Positions 33,997-42,170 of a DNA stretch of 64,000 bases are shown here, piece after piece. The stretch is from Flavobacterium branchiicola (GTDB taxonomy: Bacteria > Bacteroidota > Bacteroidia > Flavobacteriales > Flavobacteriaceae): assembly GCF_018383905.1 (NCBI RefSeq), contig NZ_JAGYWA010000004.1:62001-126000 (forward strand), read 5' to 3'. Both the position numbers and the translations under genes were made by a program. How positions within the stretch are numbered: the stretch's first letter is position 1; each line of letters opens with the position of its first letter. The notes under the pieces are model-generated. The model was given only the letters and a program-made list of their open reading frames with translations. It did no database searches and was not told the DNA's origin.

Positions 33997-36375
33997 ATGA
34001 AAAAACAAGATTTTTATAATGATGTTATTGATGATGAAATCGAAGAGATTACTATTAGAGAACAATTAGATAAATATATAGTTCATTGGCGTTGGTTTTT
34101 AATAGCTATGACAATAGGTATTGGTTTGGCATTTTTGTATTTACATTGTACGACACCGAGCTATGAAGCCTCAACATCTATTTTAGTTAAGGATGAGAAA
34201 AAAGGAGGAATGCTTTCTGAATTATCTGCTTTTACCGATTTAGGGTTTGGTGCAGGAATAAGTACAAATGTTGATAATGAAATCGAAATATTAAAGTCGA
34301 GAACTTTAGCAGAGAGTACGATTGAAAAATTAAATTTTAATGTTTCTTTATTTGTTAAAGGAAATGTTGTAGATAATGATGTTTACGAAGTGAGTCCAAT
34401 AAAAGTGACCTTTATAAACAAATCGGTTTTGTTTAAAGAATCTAAAATTGCTTTAAACTGCAAACTTTTGACTCCACTTACGTTTTCATTAGAAATTGAA
34501 GGAGAAGAAAAAGAAAATTTTGTTTTGTCTTCGCAAAAAGATTTTAAATATGGTGAGCGAATCCCAACTAAGATTGGAACATTAGTTATTGAAAAAACGG
34601 CATTTTATGAAAAAAATCATACAGATCGATTTGAATCAATACTTATCGAAATATCTCCATTAGATGATGTTACGGACGCTTTTCGAAAAAGAATGAAAGT
34701 AGAACCCATAAACAAAACAAGTAGTGTGGTCAATATTTCAATATCAAATCCGGTAGCTAAAAAAGCGGAAGTTTTTTTAGATAATATGGTTGAAATCTAC
34801 AATGAAAATGCTGTAGAAGATAAAAACTCTATTTCTGAAACTACTTCTAAATTTATTGCAAATCGATTATCATTAATTACTCAGGAACTTGATGGTGTAG
34901 AACAAAATGCTGAAAGCTTTAAAAAAACAAATCAACTTACAGATATTGATTCTGATGCTAAGCTTTTTACACAAGGTTCAACAGAATATGATAAAAAAGG
35001 AGTAGAAACAGAAATTCAGTTGAATGTAGTTAATTCACTACTGGATTTTATAAAAAAAAGCACCAACTCTGATTTATTGCCTACAAATATGATAGCGGAT
35101 AAAGGAGATACAGGTGGATTAATTTCGTCTTATAATCAGTTAGTTTTAGATCGCAACAGGATTTTGAAATCGGCAACAGAAGAAAATCCGGCTGTATTAA
35201 AATTAGATCAGCAAATAGGGGCATTAAAATCAAATGTTGGAGCAAGTTTGAGTCGTATGCAGGCTAATTTGGAGATTCAGAGTCGTGACATTAAAAGCCA
35301 GGAGCGTGTTTTGAGTAATAAAATCGGTAAAATTCCGGTTCAGGAGCGCCAGTTTAGAGTGATTGCAAGACAGCAAAAGGTTAAAGAAGAATTATATCTT
35401 TATTTATTACAAAAAAGAGAAGAAACGGCTATTTCATTATCGGCAACAGAACCTAATGCCCGAGTTATTGATACTGCTAAAGCAGAAAAAAATCCAATTA
35501 CTCCAAAAGGGAAAATTATTTATTTAGCGGGAATGTTATTGGGGTTATTAGTCCCTTTTGGAATTATATATTTAGATGATTTACTCGATACGAAGATTAA
35601 GAGTAAATTAGATTTAGAAGGAAAAACACAAATTCCTTTTATTGGTGATGTGCCAACTTCTAATAATATTAATGAATTAATTAAGTCTGAAAGCCGAACT
35701 AGTTCTGCCGAAGCAATTCGCATTGTTAGAACCAATCTCGAATTTATGCTAAATAAAGTTCCTGATGGTATTGCCAAAACTATTTTTATAACATCAACTT
35801 TTCCTTCAGAAGGAAAGACTTTTGTATCAACAAATCTTGCCGCCACTTTTGCCTTATCAGGAAAAAGAGTATTGTTAATAGGTGCTGATATCAGAAACCC
35901 AAAGTTTGACGAGTATATCAATGTGCCAAGTTTAGGTTTAACTAATTATCTGTCATCAACAGATAAAAATATACAAGACTATATCATCAAGCATGAAGAG
36001 TACAAGAATTTCTATATTTTGCCATCAGGTATAATTCCGCCAAATCCTGCAGAACTATTAATGAGCAATAAAGTCGAAGAACTGTTTACAGATCTTAAAA
36101 AAGAATATGATTATATTATAGTTGATACATCACCAATTAGTTTGGTTACAGATACTTTAATAATCGCTAAAAATGCTGATACTTTTGTATATGTAATGCG
36201 TGCAAACGTATTAGAAAAACGTATGCTGTCTATTGCAAATACTTATTATAAAGAGAAGAGATTACCTAATATGTGTATCGTTCTCAATGATACTGATTGT
36301 ACAAAAGGACATGGCTATGGTTATGGTGTAAAAGAACCAGAAAAGCCTTGGTATAAAAAGATTATCTCAAAATAA
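33997..36375 (+). CDS. Wzc-like polysaccharide co-polymerase and tyrosine autokinase
   Basis: A 792-residue inner-membrane protein. The N-terminal chain-length domain has a first helix at about residues 35-55 (WRWFLIAMTIGIGLAFLYL), a long periplasmic coiled-coil part and a second helix near 510-530. The cytosolic BY-kinase domain has Walker A STFPSEGKTFVSTNLA (about 605-620), A' VLLIGADIRNP and B YDYIIVDTSPIS. The first Asp of the A' motif (DxD) is Gly, as I recall from other Bacteroidota members. The tail (GHGYGYGVKEPEKPWYKK) has only three tyrosines, a poor cluster. The neighbouring PHP-type phosphatase on the other strand is the expected partner. Confidence 0.93.
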   Translation: MKKQDFYNDVIDDEIEEITIREQLDKYIVHWRWFLIAMTIGIGLAFLYLHCTTPSYEASTSILVKDEKKGGMLSELSAFTDLGFGAGISTNVDNEIEILKSRTLAESTIEKLNFNVSLFVKGNVVDNDVYEVSPIKVTFINKSVLFKESKIALNCKLLTPLTFSLEIEGEEKENFVLSSQKDFKYGERIPTKIGTLVIEKTAFYEKNHTDRFESILIEISPLDDVTDAFRKRMKVEPINKTSSVVNISISNPVAKKAEVFLDNMVEIYNENAVEDKNSISETTSKFIANRLSLITQELDGVEQNAESFKKTNQLTDIDSDAKLFTQGSTEYDKKGVETEIQLNVVNSLLDFIKKSTNSDLLPTNMIADKGDTGGLISSYNQLVLDRNRILKSATEENPAVLKLDQQIGALKSNVGASLSRMQANLEIQSRDIKSQERVLSNKIGKIPVQERQFRVIARQQKVKEELYLYLLQKREETAISLSATEPNARVIDTAKAEKNPITPKGKIIYLAGMLLGLLVPFGIIYLDDLLDTKIKSKLDLEGKTQIPFIGDVPTSNNINELIKSESRTSSAEAIRIVRTNLEFMLNKVPDGIAKTIFITSTFPSEGKTFVSTNLAATFALSGKRVLLIGADIRNPKFDEYINVPSLGLTNYLSSTDKNIQDYIIKHEEYKNFYILPSGIIPPNPAELLMSNKVEELFTDLKKEYDYIIVDTSPISLVTDTLIIAKNADTFVYVMRANVLEKRMLSIANTYYKEKRLPNMCIVLNDTDCTKGHGYGYGVKEPEKPWYKKIISK

Positions 36376-36393
36376 ATGAGTTTGATTTAAGTG

Positions 36394-36422
36394 AAAAACG
36401 GTTCAATTTGAGCCGTTTTTTT
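36394..36422 (+). terminator. terminator closing the polysaccharide operon
   Basis: AAAACGGTTC-AATT-GAGCCGTTTT stem-loop (one G-T pair) with a run of seven T, 18 bases past the Wzc-like stop. The A-run on the left allows use from the opposite strand too, for the convergent phosphatase gene. Confidence 0.8.
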
Positions 36423-36443
36423 ATTTCTGAAACTTCTAACAGA

Positions 36444-37187
36444 TTAAAATTTAAAGAATTGATTATTTGATATAGTTTCTTTTAAGACTATAGTAGTTGC
36501 ATTATCAATTTTTACTTTTTGATGAAGTGAATTAATGTGATTATTATGATGTACATCTGTTCCAACAAAATTATACATTCCTTTTTTTAGAAGTTGTTCT
36601 GCAACTTTAGTGATTTCGGTACCATAATATCCTACTGTAGCAAGCAGATTGAGTTGAAACAGACAGCCTGCTTTTTTCAATTTGTCATATTCATTAAAGT
36701 TTTTGTGATAAAACAAATATCGTTCAGGATGTGCCAGAACAGGAATATATCCTGCAACCTGCAATTCAAAAAGAATTTTATATAGTTGAATTGGTGCATT
36801 CATATAAGACATTTCAACTAGCACATAATTATCTTTTAGAGCTAGTAATTTTTCATCTTTAAAATGATTTTCAAACCAATCATCCATAAAATATTCAGCA
36901 GCTGCCCTAAAAGGAATTTTACAATTATTATCTTCCATTAAAAGTTTTGTTTCTTTTTGTTTTTCGATAATAATTTCAGGAGAATTATTCCATATATAAT
37001 GACTAATATGTGGAGTAGTCGTAATTTGTGAAACTCCTATTTTTTCTAAAGACTTTACAAGTTTCAAGGTGTCAGAAAAATTTCGTGCCCCGTCATCTAT
37101 TCCGGGGATTAAATGTGAATGAATATCAACATAATTTCCTCCCAGAAGATCTTTTAAGAATGGCTTTGATTTTAAAAATGATAACAT
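36444..37187 (-). CDS. PHP-family tyrosine-protein phosphatase (CpsB/YwqE type)
   Basis: Removes phosphate from the tyrosine kinase of capsule export. It is a PHP-fold metal enzyme of 247 residues: YVDIHSHLIPGIDDGA (residues 20-35) with the first metal-binding His pair, TTTPHIS (59-65), AEYFMDD, PVLAHPERYLFY and NFVGTDVHHNNH carry the remaining metal ligands. I use the ATG at 37187 because the longer frame adds 19 residues that cross a TATTTTTG promoter-like box and are not family-like. The gene converges on the Wzc-like gene, so the kinase and phosphatase are adjacent but separately transcribed. Confidence 0.9.
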   Translation of the reverse strand: MLSFLKSKPFLKDLLGGNYVDIHSHLIPGIDDGARNFSDTLKLVKSLEKIGVSQITTTPHISHYIWNNSPEIIIEKQKETKLLMEDNNCKIPFRAAAEYFMDDWFENHFKDEKLLALKDNYVLVEMSYMNAPIQLYKILFELQVAGYIPVLAHPERYLFYHKNFNEYDKLKKAGCLFQLNLLATVGYYGTEITKVAEQLLKKGMYNFVGTDVHHNNHINSLHQKVKIDNATTIVLKETISNNQFFKF

Positions 37188-37191
37188 TTTG

Positions 37192-37199
37192 CAAAAATA
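37192..37199 (-). promoter_or_regulatory. candidate -7 box (TATTTTTG) for the phosphatase
   Basis: Minus-strand TATTTTTGC lies just four bases before the chosen ATG at 37187, so any transcript starting here would have almost no leader. The box also makes the longer upstream start unlikely. Confidence 0.35.
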
Positions 37200-37284
37200 A
37201 CGAATAGATTGTAAAAGTTTTAGAGTCAAACGTGTCAATGTCAAATTTATTTTAGAAATAAAAATGGAGTTTCAACTATTATTT

Positions 37285-37292
37285 TATATTTG
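37285..37292 (+). promoter_or_regulatory. candidate -7 box (TATATTTG)
   Basis: Plus-strand TATATTTGTTG lies 24 bases before the ATG at 37317 and fits TAnnTTTG. Confidence 0.4.
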
Positions 37293-37316
37293 TTGCTATC
37301 ATTTATCCAATTATTT

Positions 37317-38507
37317 ATGAAAATAAAAGAGAATTTATATAGTAAAAGAATTATTTCGATTGACGCTTTGCGCGGGATTACCATTTTTGTAATGATATTT
37401 GTAAATGAACTGGCTAGTGTTAAAAATGTCCCGCAATGGATGAAACATATGCCAGCTGATGCCGATGCGATGACTTTTGTAGATTTAGTTTTTCCTTCTT
37501 TTTTATTTATCGTTGGAATGTCAATTCCATTTGCTTTTAATGCAAGATTGTTAAAGGGAGATAGTCCAAAAACGATTTGGACTCATACTTTAAAAAGAGC
37601 ATTAGCATTAGTAATAATTGGAGTTTTTATGGTGAATGCAGAATATGGTTATGATGCTTCAAAAATGCTGATTGCGCCTGCATTCTGGGGACTTTTAGCT
37701 TATGCAATGCCAATACCAATCTGGAATAAATATCCGAAAGATTTTCCGGTTTGGTTAAAATGGATACTTCAGTACGGCGCTATTTTAGTTTTGATACTGC
37801 TTTATTTTGTATATATTCAGGATACCGGCGAAAGGGGAATGACACCAAAATGGTGGGGCATTTTGGGCTTAATCGGTTGGGCCTATTTTTTTACAGTGGT
37901 ATATTATTGGTTGGTTTCGGGAAAATTGTGGGCAATGATTGCTTTTCTGGTTTTTTGTGTTGCCGCAAATTCAATTAACCTGATTGAAGGGAATGTACTT
38001 CATGAACTTCCAGCATTCAATTTTATTGCCGGACATTTAACACATGCTGCATTAGTAAGTGCAGGAGTAATTATTTCATTATTATTTTTTGACCGAAAAA
38101 CAGCAACTAAGATTAATTGGCCTGTAATTGGATTTGCAGTTTTGTTTTTTGCTGTAGGTTGTATACTTCGACCTTACTTCGGAATTTCAAAAATAAAAGG
38201 AACACCATCCTGGACTATGTTTTCTGCTGCTATTTGTACCGTATTATTTTACTTTTTGTATTGGTTAATGGAAATTAAAAAGCAAACAAAATGGAGTGAG
38301 TTTTTTATGCCGGCAGCTGCAAACCCGTTATTGATTTATATTTTACCGGGCGTTATCTATTACTTCAATTTGGCTTTTAATATTCATATTATTCCAGATT
38401 ATTTCCGAGAAGGAACTCCGGGAATTATTTGGTCGTTAGTTTTTTCGACCATAATGTTGTTAGTAATGAAAATTTGCAATAAGTATAAAATTCAATTGCA
38501 TTTATAA
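37317..38507 (+). CDS. heparan-alpha-glucosaminide N-acetyltransferase-like membrane protein (first copy)
   Basis: A 396-residue polytopic membrane protein starting with IISIDALRGITIFVMIFVNELAS (residues 12-34) and DLVFPSFLFIVGMSIPFAF, the hallmark of the DUF5009/HGSNAT-like acyltransferase group (COG4299). About ten membrane helices follow. Members acetylate amino sugars across the membrane in animals; bacterial roles are mostly unknown, and an acyl transfer to cell-envelope glycan is only inferred. I start it at ATG 37317, since the in-frame TTG ten codons upstream overlaps a promoter-like box. A second family member lies at 51074-52345. The gene ends in front of a palindromic 7-base word repeat. 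Confidence 0.82.
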   Translation: MKIKENLYSKRIISIDALRGITIFVMIFVNELASVKNVPQWMKHMPADADAMTFVDLVFPSFLFIVGMSIPFAFNARLLKGDSPKTIWTHTLKRALALVIIGVFMVNAEYGYDASKMLIAPAFWGLLAYAMPIPIWNKYPKDFPVWLKWILQYGAILVLILLYFVYIQDTGERGMTPKWWGILGLIGWAYFFTVVYYWLVSGKLWAMIAFLVFCVAANSINLIEGNVLHELPAFNFIAGHLTHAALVSAGVIISLLFFDRKTATKINWPVIGFAVLFFAVGCILRPYFGISKIKGTPSWTMFSAAICTVLFYFLYWLMEIKKQTKWSEFFMPAAANPLLIYILPGVIYYFNLAFNIHIIPDYFREGTPGIIWSLVFSTIMLLVMKICNKYKIQLHL

Positions 38508-38514
38508 AAAAAAG

Positions 38515-38572
38515 TTTCAGGTTTCAGGTTTCAAGTTCACTTAGCAGAAAACTTGAAACTTGAAATCTGAAA
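38515..38572. repeat. palindromic 7-base word repeat (GTTTCAG/CTGAAAC)
   Basis: Left arm TTTCAGGTTTCAGGTTTCAAG (period 7) and right arm CTTGAAACTTGAAATCTGAAAC pair over a short loop. It fills the gap between the convergent acyltransferase-like and secreted-protein genes. A 21-base stretch of the left arm occurs again, in frame, inside the radical SAM gene at 61176. Confidence 0.8.
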
Positions 38573-38580
38573 CAAATAAC

Positions 38581-38982
38581 TTATCGAATCCTTCTAAAAG
38601 CTATCGGGCCATTTCTGCCTTTATTATCTTTAAAAGTTCCTTCAAGCGTATTTCCGTCTTCAGATAAAACCAAAGTATGTGTTCCGGCAGTTGCCCAGCC
38701 TTCAATAGGTAAAGTGACGTTTACAGAATAAGTAATCGTATTTGCGGTTCTTTTTCCCGTTCCGCTTTCCACAAATTTTTGGCCTTTCCATTCCAGATAA
38801 TGAGAGAAAATTATTTTTCCATTATGTTCTGAAATAATTGCAACAGCATTTTGAACACCAGAATTAATATCTTCCCAAACCCCATTAATATCAATTTTTT
38901 GAGAGGTTGATTTATTTTGGCTATAGCCGAAATTGAAAAATGATGCAGTAATAAAAAGTAAAAGAAAAAGTCTTGTTTTCAT
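38581..38982 (-). CDS. secreted protein of unknown function
   Basis: A 133-residue exported protein with a clear signal peptide (MKTRLFLLLFITASFFNFGYSQ) and a small beta-rich body: GVWEDINSGVQNAVAIISEHNGKIIFSHYLEWKGQ, then THTLVLSEDGNTLEGTFKDNKGRNGPIAFRRI, which looks like a lipocalin-like or DUF2147-like barrel. I cannot name the family. It is the second gene of a minus-strand pair, starting five bases after another exported protein of unknown function, and lies opposite a BamA-like barrel gene further upstream. Confidence 0.72.
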   Translation of the reverse strand: MKTRLFLLLFITASFFNFGYSQNKSTSQKIDINGVWEDINSGVQNAVAIISEHNGKIIFSHYLEWKGQKFVESGTGKRTANTITYSVNVTLPIEGWATAGTHTLVLSEDGNTLEGTFKDNKGRNGPIAFRRIR

Positions 38983-38987
38983 ATTAG

Positions 38988-39557
38988 TTAATTTTGAATT
39001 TTAACAGATTTGATTTCTAATATTGATCCCGAAATTGGTTTGTAGTTCACAAAATTGAATTTGCATAAATTATGTATGTTCAGAAGTTTTACGTCTGATA
39101 ATCCGTCTTGTCTGAAGTTTTTCCATGGAATTTTTAAAGTAATAAATCTTTTAGGAGATGCTGGTAAATCTGCCATAGGGTGAGAGCCTCCATGCACGCA
39201 GCCCGTTCCTTCTGCATTTCCTTCGCGTGCTTGTAATTTTATAAGCTGAGTAGATTTGTAAATAATAGTCACAAAACCAGAATTATCAGATAAATTTTTC
39301 GGAATTCCTTCATTTGTTTCTGACGGGATTATAGTAACATTTAATTCAATTTCTCCCGTTGGAAAATCCTTGGAAGTCACGCGAACAATTCCTTCTTTTT
39401 GCCGAACAGTATTTATTGTTTCCTGATTTTCTCTGACTGGTCCTGCAATAAACCAAGTATTTGATTTAACAAGATCAATTGATTCTAAAGGAAGCTTGTT
39501 ACTATGATTGGAAGTTAAAAAGATAGTTGCAATAGATAGAAAAAACAGCCGAATCAT
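38988..39557 (-). CDS. secreted protein of unknown function, jelly-roll-like
   Basis: A 189-residue exported protein. Residues 1-16 form a short signal peptide. The body has alternating strand-like segments (SNTWFIAGPVRENQETINTV, GEIELNVTIIPSETN, FVTIIYKSTQLIKLQAREG, FITLKIPWKNF, ILEIKSVKIQN) resembling a carbohydrate-binding jelly roll, and an EGTGCVHGGSHPMADLP loop with a Cys and His. No catalytic motif is evident; a sugar-binding role is inferred from the strand pattern only. It is followed within five bases by another secreted protein and is divergent from the BamA-like gene. Confidence 0.7.
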   Translation of the reverse strand: MIRLFFLSIATIFLTSNHSNKLPLESIDLVKSNTWFIAGPVRENQETINTVRQKEGIVRVTSKDFPTGEIELNVTIIPSETNEGIPKNLSDNSGFVTIIYKSTQLIKLQAREGNAEGTGCVHGGSHPMADLPASPKRFITLKIPWKNFRQDGLSDVKLLNIHNLCKFNFVNYKPISGSILEIKSVKIQN

Positions 39558-39672
39558 AATTAAATATAGGTTTAATAAATCAATAGTATTTCTCTCAAAG
39601 ATACTTTTTCTCAGTATTAAATTTTCTTTCTGTAATTCTTTTTAAAAAGATGCTATTGTCTCAATAAAATTT

Positions 39673-39680
39673 TAAATTTG
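39673..39680 (+). promoter_or_regulatory. candidate -7 box (TAAATTTG)
   Basis: TAAATTTG lies 27 bases before the ATG of the barrel gene at 39708, matching TAnnTTTG. Confidence 0.4.
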
Positions 39681-39707
39681 TGAGAATACATTCTTAAAGT
39701 CTTTTTA

Positions 39708-40892
39708 ATGAATAGTTTAAAAATAAAATTTATCTTAATTGTACTTTTTATTTCACCATTTTGTCATTCGCAAAATGATAGTATTTCTGTGGAAAGCAAG
39801 GATATTTTAGATGTCATTCATAAAATCTTTAAAAAGAATGATACCATTAATGAGCGAAAGGATAGAAAACTAGCTTTCTCTTTACTACCAGTCCCAGTTG
39901 GTGCAAATAATTCAAATGGACTTGTCGTTTCATTTCTAACCACCTTTTATCTGGGCGAAGATCACGAAACAACAAATATGTCGCAGGTTTCTTTTTCTCC
40001 TTATTTTAGTTTTAGTAATCAGTATGTATTTCCAATTCAGTCTTATATTTATACAAAAGATAATAAATGGAATTTTATTGGAGATTATCGTTATTTAATT
40101 TATCCACAGCTTACTTATGGTTTGGGAGATCATAATTCAAAAGAAGAAATGTCGACTTTAGATTATAAACAATGGCGTTTTTATCAATTTATTACTCGGA
40201 AAGTCGTTGGCAATTACCGATTGGGAGTTGGTTTTCTTTTTGATAATTACACCAATATTTCTGAAGAATCATATATTGATGAAGAAACCGATTACGTAAA
40301 ATACATGAATGGAGATTTTTCAGATGAAACTTCATTTGGGTTTGCTTTGCAGGGTTTGTATGATTCCAGAAAAAATATTGTAAATCCAGAGGAAGGATTA
40401 TATGTCGAAGCCGATTTAAGAATAAACACAAGCGGCGTAAATGGCGATAAATGGCAGTCTTTATATTTTGATGCCCGAAAATATCATTCTTTTAGTAAAT
40501 ATAAACATCGGGTTTGGGCATCAAGGGCTTTTTATTGGTCTACTTTTGGCGGTAAACCCCATTATCTTGATTTGCCAAGTATTGGCTGGGATCGTGACGG
40601 AAAAACGGGAAGAGGTTTTACCAAAAACAGATATAGAAGTAATGCATTGATTTATTTTGAAACGGAATATCGTACCGATATTACGCGAAATGGTTTTTTT
40701 GGAGCCGTTTTTTTTACCAATGTTTCATCTGTTTCAAAGTTAGATACTTATAAATTTGATAAATGGCATCCCGCAGTTGGAACCGGAATACGAATTAAAT
40801 GGAACAAAAAAAACAACAGCAATTTGGCACTGGATTACGGAATAAGTAAAAACGATTGGTCTTTACGATTGGGATTAACAGAAAATTTCTAA
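39708..40892 (+). CDS. outer membrane BamA/TamA-like beta-barrel protein
   Basis: A 394-residue outer-membrane protein with signal peptide (residues 1-21, ending in CHSQ). The rest looks like a 16-strand Omp85-type barrel of alternating hydrophobic residues: LPVPVGANNSNGLVVSFLTTFYL at the first strand, SRKNIVNPEEGLYVEADLR (the typical D-xR-x-xxxxP-xxG element, about 220-238), then RSNALIYFETEYRTDITRNGFFGAVFFTNV. There are no POTRA domains, so it is not a BamA assembly factor but a short relative of the surface antigen/D15 type. Its role is unknown. It precedes a GT2 gene by 31 bases, so co-transcription is possible. Confidence 0.8.
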   Translation: MNSLKIKFILIVLFISPFCHSQNDSISVESKDILDVIHKIFKKNDTINERKDRKLAFSLLPVPVGANNSNGLVVSFLTTFYLGEDHETTNMSQVSFSPYFSFSNQYVFPIQSYIYTKDNKWNFIGDYRYLIYPQLTYGLGDHNSKEEMSTLDYKQWRFYQFITRKVVGNYRLGVGFLFDNYTNISEESYIDEETDYVKYMNGDFSDETSFGFALQGLYDSRKNIVNPEEGLYVEADLRINTSGVNGDKWQSLYFDARKYHSFSKYKHRVWASRAFYWSTFGGKPHYLDLPSIGWDRDGKTGRGFTKNRYRSNALIYFETEYRTDITRNGFFGAVFFTNVSSVSKLDTYKFDKWHPAVGTGIRIKWNKKNNSNLALDYGISKNDWSLRLGLTENF

Positions 40893-40923
40893 CTTCCCCA
40901 AAAATCATCAGCCCAAAATTTGC

Positions 40924-42087
40924 ATGCAATTATCGGTAATAATTCTCAATTATAATGTAAGATACTTTCTGGAACAATGTGTTTTAAGTGTTCAGGAAGC
41001 AATTGCTGCGATTGATGCAGAAATTATTGTGATTGATAATAATTCATCAGATGATTCCTGTTTGATGATGAAAGAGAAGTTTCCTTCTGTGAAACTCATT
41101 CAAAACAAAGAGAATTTTGGATTTCCAAAAGGGAATAATATTGGAGTAACAGAAGCAAAAGGGAAATATATCTGTATTTTAAATCCTGATGCAGTTGTCG
41201 CCGAAGATACTTTCGTGAAAATTTTAGCTTTCGCAGAAGAAAAAAAAGATCTTGGAATTATTGGTTGCAAATTAATTGACGGTACTGGGAGTTTTCTTCC
41301 AGAAAGCAAACGTGGAATTCCAACTCCCTGGGTTGCTTTTACAAAGATTTTTGGGTTGTATAAAGTATTTCCAAAGTCGAAATTATTTAATCAATATTAT
41401 GCGCAGCATTTAAACGAGAATCAAACAGGAAAAGCAGAGATTTTGGTAGGAGCTTTTATGTTTATGAAAAAGGATTTATATCTTGAGTTAAATGGTTTTG
41501 ATGAAGATTGTTTTATGTATGCTGATGATATTGATTTATCGTATCGTGCGTTGCAATTAAAAAAAGATAATTATTACTTTCATGAAACGACAGTTCTACA
41601 TTATAAAGGCGAAAGCACCATTAAAGATGAACTGTATATGAAACGCTTTCAGGATGCTATGAATTTTTTCTATCAAAAGCATTTTAGGAAATCATTGTTT
41701 TTTAGTTTTTTTATCCAAATTGGGAGCTTATTTTTTTCATTTATAAAAATGTTTCAGGGTAAAACGAAGCAAAAAATGCAACCGGAAAGTTATATTTTTT
41801 ATTCGGAAAATAAGTTTTTGTCTGAAAAACTACCTGCAATTTTAAAAAATAAAGTAGCCTTTTTAGATTTCAAAAAAGAAAAAATGGTAAATTCGTGCCT
41901 GATTTTAAAGGGTAAAAAGACAGAGATTATTTTGGATAATCAGTATGTTTCATTCAAAAAATGTATCAAAATCATAGAAACTCTTAAAGATAAGAACATT
42001 ACTTTTAAGATTTTCCCCAAAAATACCAATTATATAATTGGAAGTAATTCACGAAATGACAGGGGGCAAATTATAAAAATCAAGTAA
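40924..42087 (+). CDS. glycosyltransferase family 2 protein
   Basis: A 387-residue GT-A enzyme resembling WbbL-type rhamnosyltransferases. Residues 1-230: SVIILNYNVRYFLEQCVLSV, IIVIDNNSSDDSC, NFGFPKGNNIGV, ILNPDAVV (D-x-D-like) and FMFMKKDLYLELNGFDEDCFMYADDIDLSYR, the latter giving the acidic catalytic cluster. After about residue 245 an amphipathic helical stretch (FFSFFIQIGSLFFSFIK) may bind the membrane; the last 110 residues are Lys-rich and not recognised. It is separate from the capsule operon by five genes and may act in lipopolysaccharide or other surface glycan synthesis. Confidence 0.88.
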   Translation: MQLSVIILNYNVRYFLEQCVLSVQEAIAAIDAEIIVIDNNSSDDSCLMMKEKFPSVKLIQNKENFGFPKGNNIGVTEAKGKYICILNPDAVVAEDTFVKILAFAEEKKDLGIIGCKLIDGTGSFLPESKRGIPTPWVAFTKIFGLYKVFPKSKLFNQYYAQHLNENQTGKAEILVGAFMFMKKDLYLELNGFDEDCFMYADDIDLSYRALQLKKDNYYFHETTVLHYKGESTIKDELYMKRFQDAMNFFYQKHFRKSLFFSFFIQIGSLFFSFIKMFQGKTKQKMQPESYIFYSENKFLSEKLPAILKNKVAFLDFKKEKMVNSCLILKGKKTEIILDNQYVSFKKCIKIIETLKDKNITFKIFPKNTNYIIGSNSRNDRGQIIKIK

Positions 42088-42170
42088 AAATTATATTAAG
42101 TGTAATTTATATTTAAATTTTTCAGTAATTTCGCAATATGAAAATCAAAATCACCTTTTAGATTAACAAT

